Positions 59,312-64,000 of a stretch of 64,000 bases of DNA are shown one piece after another. The stretch comes from Amyelois transitella (lineage: Eukaryota > Arthropoda > Insecta > Lepidoptera > Pyralidae), in assembly GCF_032362555.1 (NCBI RefSeq), contig NC_083509.1:5231001-5295000 (forward strand). The letters run 5' to 3'. Under the pieces are notes generated by a model. The model saw only the letters and a program-made list of their open reading frames with translations. It was not told the origin of the DNA and did no database searches. Each line of letters opens with the position of its first letter. The first letter of the stretch is position 1. Both the position numbers and the translations under genes were made by a program.

Positions 59312-60509
59312 ATTATTATGTAATTCTAGGTGAAACTTTTTGTACATATTAAGTTTAATCATCCCTTTTACTTACATACTGTGCTGACCCCACATAGAAA
59401 GTAAGAAAAGGTTATGACAAAGAAGATGTATAATCATTCCTTATGGAAGTAGACATGCATAATAAATTTAATCATTTATTTATAGTTTACAGGGTTAATA
59501 GAGTGAATGGAATTGAGAATAAAATAGTGATAGGTTGCTAGCCTATTGCCTAAAAGTAGTATCCCAAATTATGAACCTTTTCCATGATTAATTTTTATAA
59601 ATTCCATGAGAAGAGAAGCAACCGGCAAACAAAATCCTTCTTCCTTTTCTACCAGACCAGTATGGAGCTTGCACTAGATGATCATGCCCTATTCCTGTCA
59701 TCTTAATTTTGTATTGGATGGTGATTGGTCCTAAAGTGCTGGCAACCATGTGGAATTTTTATCATTATCACACATTCTCTTCTAAAGCATTTGTAAACAG
59801 ACCAGATGTATACTACTCGGTATTTCCTGGTTGTATAGGCTCTTACAGTGAAGGAAAAAATATGAAATCCTTCACATTATGCAAATACCTGAATGTGTAA
59901 CAATGATTCAGGCTGTCCCGCCCAAACAGTCATACCAAGGGTTCTCACAAGGAGACTACTCAACCAAAACAAATACCTGTTGGAAGAAGATATTACACAC
60001 ATACAATGCATACACCAATTTTATAAGTTTATTTTTCCCATCCTCATTCAACAGTATCAGTTTTTGCCTATTCTATATCAACATTAGATTTTACATGCCC
60101 TAAAAAGATGTAATAGTTTGGGACCGGCTGCACACACTTTCCCTTTTGTATCCTTGTTTTTATTTTAATACGATACTCGCTTTTCCGCGGGGTTTCGCTC
60201 CCGTGGGAATATCAAAAAAATTGCTTTTGTTATTCCTAAAGATCTTTTCTATCTGTATACCAAAATTCATCAAAATCTGTTCAGTAGTTTACCCGTATAC
60301 AAATCTTTTTATTATTAGTGTGGACACTGTCTACACACATAATCATAGTAATAAAAAATCCAGTTAAGTGGATGGTGGTGAAAATGGTGACCATAACACT
60401 TTATTTTCATTAACATCTACGAGTAAGAGAAACAGCTGGCACAGACTGTTTTTTAGTTTTTGTTTAGTATATGTAGATACCACCTAAACATGTACGTACG
60501 ACTTTCTTA
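59312..60509. other. Intergenic, old repeats
   Basis: Contains a worn SINE piece at about 59495-59640 (GATAGGTTGCTAGCCTATTG). The stretch at 60165-60330 (TTTTCCGCGGGGTTTCGCTC) resembles the internal part of another lepidopteran repeat. No gene is supported; small open frames at 59709-60103 overlap in several frames. Confidence 0.4.
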
Positions 60510-61034
60510 AAGGCGTGTCGGAGCGCTATTTTGAAATAGCTGCCACCCATCCCAACCCCCTAATGGTCCAGGCCGCAAACTACACACCAAGACCGACGCC
60601 CGAGGAATGTCCTCGCATGATCCGGACGGGACCACCTCATCACGGTTGCCAATCGCCCCCCCGATAACCCTGCGCTCGCCAGGAGGCAAGTTTATCGATA
60701 CCGTCCCCATTGCACCCACCGGAACAGGGCGTGAAGAAGTAGGAACAGTAGCTCGTTCTCCAGGTACCGCAATGTACCAGGGCGCTTCACGCCGACACGA
60801 TAGGCCCCTAGGGCAAGGTTAGTCAAGTTAGAACCCATAAGGTTGAGCGTTGCATCCGCTCGCGAGTTTGCATTGCTCAAAGGCAAAATCCAAAGCCGAG
60901 GTTCGTCCCACCTGGGAGACCCTTGCGCGCTTTTGCCGAAAAGGCTGTTTGGAGGAGCGTCAAGCCCTCGCCTAAAACTGTCCCGCTGTAATAGTTAATG
61001 CCCTTCAGGCAAACACGTAGTCAAAAAAAAAAAG
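60510..61034 (+). mobile_element. GC-rich retroelement-like insert with A-tail
   Basis: A 520-base block, clearly richer in G+C than both flanks, starts GGCGTGTCGGAGCGCTATTT and ends CCCTTCAGGCAAACACGTAG followed by TCAAAAAAAAAAAG. The abrupt composition change and terminal A-run fit a 5'-truncated non-LTR element or SINE in plus orientation. No reverse-transcriptase motif was seen, and the family is not known to me. Confidence 0.45.
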
Positions 61035-61859
61035 AAAAACATGTACGTACAAGGTAACTAAGAGGTTAAAATCACTAAGTTTCAGGTTAACTTGATATAC
61101 GGTTGCAGTCAACCGTAGGTTACCTAGTAGTAGTAGTAGTAGGACAGTTATCTACATGACTGAGCTAATAATAGAAAAAAAAAACTCATCGATAGAATAA
61201 AGTCTTTATTAAGCTATATAATCTTGTCTTTTTGAACAATACATAGTAATAATCACATAATTTTATAGGTATTCTTATAGCATCAGACAAAGAAACAAAT
61301 AAAAATCTCAGTATGGTATCTACTTGAAAAATTAAGTAGGGTAATTGCGCTGGTTTGGCGTCCAGTTCTACTTTTCGTTCATTTAACTTCTAAACGCATA
61401 TAAAAAGAATTATAAACACACCTATGCGCGCAAGTTGCAACTTGTCACGATCCTTCACACTTAAGCAACAGTTCTAACAACCACAAAATCCAATTTGTCA
61501 AGTGAAAACTTCGAAAAAATTAAACTCAGTGGCCGGCTTGTGTTCGTGTTTTGTAGACGTCATACACGATACAAAAAAAAATAGCTGGTGCAGGAACACT
61601 CCGTGGTGGGTTTTATGACTATTTCACATAGATTGAGTAATATTTTGGCATGTAAGGATATTTTAACCCTTCGTAAGCTTTAGGCCGTATCCGGGCATGT
61701 ACTAGGAATGCTTTGTTCCGGATCCGTCCAAATGCACTCGTCGTAGTTTTTACACAAATATAATATCTAATAACAAGAAATAAGGTGTTTTATTATTTGA
61801 AATGTATTTCTAACGAATGAAGCCGTCATAGACAACTGTCAAATATGAATTTCATCCGT
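61035..61859. other. Intergenic
   Basis: AT-rich. The last part may hold the promoter of the gene starting near 61.9 kb. An (AGT)n microsatellite lies at 61127-61142. Confidence 0.4.
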
Positions 61860-61963
61860 TCATTTAGCTAACCAAGTCATTTCAAATTGTGACTTCGTTG
61901 TGTTGCAAAGTGACTGAAGAACGTGTGAGAAAACTCGTCTTTTTTGGCTGTAATTACAAACAG
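61860..61963 (+). other. Likely 5'-UTR exon of the 63330 gene
   Basis: GGCTGTAATTACAAACAG is followed by the donor GTATGTAAAT at 61964, and an acceptor TTTTATTGACAG lies at 63323, seven bases before the first coding ATG. The transcription start is unknown, so the left end is arbitrary. Confidence 0.45.
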
Positions 61964-62457
61964 GTATGTAAATGTTTTTATTTCGTTATTATATAGTTAC
62001 TTTCGAAGCAATTACGTGTAAAAGTTTATAGATTTAGTAAAAAAAGAAGGATTTTAGCTTTTTCAAAAGTAGATGGAGTGTGTTACATATTTCTTTCGTG
62101 TTAGTTTATGCATTATATCCAATACCTCTGTAATGGATATAATTGGTTTTAGATAGTAAATTTATTATACTATTGAAATACACTAACTTTTTTACAATAA
62201 ATACATGGATTTTGTAAATATCTTATATTTTTCAAGACTGAGAATCCGTTACACGCACACATACGCACTATGTCCGCCATCTTACTTGTGTCGTACACTG
62301 TCTGTGTATTGTATCGCGACGCTAATATACAGCATGCTTTCAAAAGCCTCTGTGATTTATTCATTGATTGAAACTAAATCTACGAAATTTATTTTATTGG
62401 TTTTAGTCAAAATGTCGTTTGGTTTTGATGACATGATGTCATGATAGTTGGGAGATG

Positions 62458-63275
62458 GTATACAGGATCTACGCTCCGGTAACTCGTATCGCGCTGTGTT
62501 TTAGCTCGTTAGTTTTGTCTCCGTGAGCACTTTCTGATGAAGTGACATCGAGGGTCTGATGATGCAGTCGGAAGGTGGTATACAGGATCTACGCTCCGGT
62601 AACTCGTATCGCGCTGTGTTTTAGCTCGTCAGTTTTGTCTCAGTGAGCACTTTCTGATGAAGTGACATCGAGGGTCTGATGATGCAGTCGGAAGGTGGTA
62701 TACAGGATCTATGCTCCGGTAACTCGTATCGCGCTGTGTTTTAGCTCGTTAGTTTTGTCTCCGTGAGCACTTTCTGATGAAGTGACATCGAGGGTCTGAT
62801 GATGCAGTCGGAAGGTGGTATACAGGATCTACGCTCCGGTAACTCGTATCGCGCTGTGTTTTAGCTCGTCAGTTTTGTCTCAGTGAGCACTTTCTGATGA
62901 AGTGACATCGAGGGTCTGATGATGCAGTCGGAAGGTGGTATACAGTATACAGGATCTACGCTCCGGTAACTCGTATCGCGCTGTGTTTTAGCTCGTTAGT
63001 TTTGTCTCCGTGAGCACTTTCTGATGAAGTGACATCGAGGGTCTGATGATGCAGTCGGAAGGTGGTATACAGTATACAGGATCTATGCTCCGGTAACTCG
63101 TATCGCGCTGTGTTTTAGCTCGTTAGTTTTGTCTCCGTGAGCACTTTCTGATGAAGTGACATCGAGGGTCTGATGATGCAGTCGGAAGGTGGTATACAGG
63201 ATCTACGCTCCGGTAACTCGTATCGCGCTGTGTTTTAGCTCGTTAGTTTTGTCTCCGTGAGCACTTTCTGATGAC
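62458..63275. repeat. Seven-copy tandem repeat, 120 bp unit
   Basis: Units begin GGTATACAGGATCTACGCTC and contain CTCGTATCGCGCTGTGTTTT, GTGAGCACTTTCTGATGAAG and GATGATGCAGTCGGAAG. Copies start near 62458, 62578, 62698, 62818, 62938, 63065 and 63192. Copies 5 and 6 have a 7-base TATACAG duplication. The last copy is cut short after TTTCTGATGA. Variants alternate (copies 2 and 4 share TCGTCAG and CTCAGTG), so a 240 bp pair was itself duplicated. It lies in the predicted first intron. Confidence 0.9.
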
Positions 63276-63329
63276 ATCGATGTCTGGTTTGAATACATGC
63301 TAATAATTTTATTTTATTGACAGATTAAA

Positions 63330-63870
63330 ATGGAACCCCAAACCCCAAGTACTTCCAGAAGCATGTTTGTCGGCTTGGAGGTGACTAGAACTCCTCAGGG
63401 ATCCCTTATTCGGGGCAGAGATGTAGTCTTGGAGACATCTGGATCAGGGAGGATTAGAGTATGTTATTTTCCAGTTTTGTTAACTTTCCCTTTTACTTTA
63501 AAAACAAAAACTGATTATTTCGTATATTTTATTACAGCCTTGGCGGCCCCAAAATTTATCTGTGGAAGGCGAAGCCATAGAGATCGTGGATGAGTTGGTC
63601 CATGGCGGCGAAAAAGTAGCTGCTGTAAGAATGGTTTTCTTTTTTTTGATAACTTTAGTAGATGTTCAACTTTTTTTTAACTACCAAGATAATAATATGT
63701 CGAGATGTATACTAACTTATTGCTCACTTATTGATGTCTATTGTAAGGATTATCGAAACAAAATATTACCTATTATCACAACATGCAATGTTATTTACAA
63801 AATAATTATTTTTTAGGTACCAGAGGAACGTACGAAAGGTCAGCCGCGTAATCTTTTTGGCCGAGAACCT
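63330..63870 (+). CDS. Unrecognised gene, N-terminal 90 codons (runs off the window)
   Basis: Exons 63330-63458, 63538-63624 and 63817-63870, all phase 0 with GT..AG ends (GTATGT, GTAAGA, GTAAGT donors), give MEPQTPSTSRSMFVGLEVTR, TPQGSLIRGRDVVLETSGSG, RIRPWRPQNLSVEGEAIEIV, DELVHGGEKVAAVPEERTKG and QPRNLFGREP. The protein continues beyond 64000. It has no signal peptide or membrane helix, and is hydrophilic with Ser/Thr-Pro sites at the start (QTPSTS, RTPQGS). I do not recognise the family. Good splice sites, consistent phase and an upstream 5'-UTR exon argue for a real host gene. All-phase-0 tiny exons might permit exon skipping without loss of frame. Confidence 0.6.
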
Positions 63871-64000
63871 GTAAGTTTCATTTTCATAACACTCTTTGAA
63901 AGTATAAATTACTTGCATTGAGAAAGGGATTTTTATTTATTGCCGCTCTCATCGTGCACCGGACTATCTGATAGAAATCTAGTCCATCCAGTAACTAAGG

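Noticed and set aside
60507-60886. Overlapping GC-rich open frames on both strands.
   Set aside because: They lie in a retroelement-like insert with an A-tail; GC-rich DNA has few stops.

Overview
The window is nuclear DNA from a lepidopteran insect, probably a moth. The evidence is AT-rich sequence, small spliced genes with metazoan GT..AG introns, proteins closest in memory to insect orthologues, and typical lepidopteran repeats: tRNA-headed SINEs, RTE-like LINE ends with (ATGT)n tails, short Helitrons ending in CTAG, and hAT and pogo-type DNA transposons. No prokaryotic operon, CRISPR array, rRNA or clear true tRNA gene was seen. All assignments come from reading the sequence; no database search was made.

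Layout. Positions 1-10,600 hold no gene I can support, only repeat fragments and a few GC-richer blocks that may be regulatory. 10,609-14,060 (-) is a six-exon Gfo/Idh/MocA oxidoreductase (inositol 2-dehydrogenase-like, 386 aa). 14,100-23,200 is repeat-rich. A dense block of host genes follows: EMC10 (+, 23.3-24.3 kb), DDX19/Dbp5 (-, 25.2-26.6 kb), CCDC22 (+, eight exons, 29.1-34.4 kb), mRpS27 (-, 34.6-36.7 kb) and QCR8/UQCRQ (+, 38.2-38.7 kb). After hAT and SINE debris comes an SLC35A-type UDP-sugar transporter (+, 45.5-49.0 kb). Next are two young transposons: a 1.2 kb near-perfect foldback (49.4-50.6 kb) and a 4.07 kb pogo-like element with an intact 788-codon transposase (50.7-54.8 kb). 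mRpL22 (-) and SSU72 (+) form a head-to-head pair at 56.6-59.3 kb. The window ends inside an unrecognised gene (+, from about 61.9 kb) whose first intron holds a seven-copy 120 bp tandem repeat.

The host genes are mostly housekeeping functions and do not form one pathway: ER membrane insertion (EMC10), mRNA export (DDX19), endosomal recycling (CCDC22), mitochondrial translation (mRpS27, mRpL22), respiratory complex III (QCR8), Golgi nucleotide-sugar import (SLC35A) and Pol II CTD dephosphorylation (SSU72). CCDC22 and mRpS27 converge with poly(A) signals about 26-53 bp apart. The most unusual content is mobile DNA: the intact pogo-like element with a 17 bp-period subterminal array, the foldback with a repeated GGCCGCAA motif, a hAT remnant edged by ACATCGATGT palindromes, a perfect 31 bp hairpin, and a microRNA-precursor-like hairpin in a CCDC22 intron.
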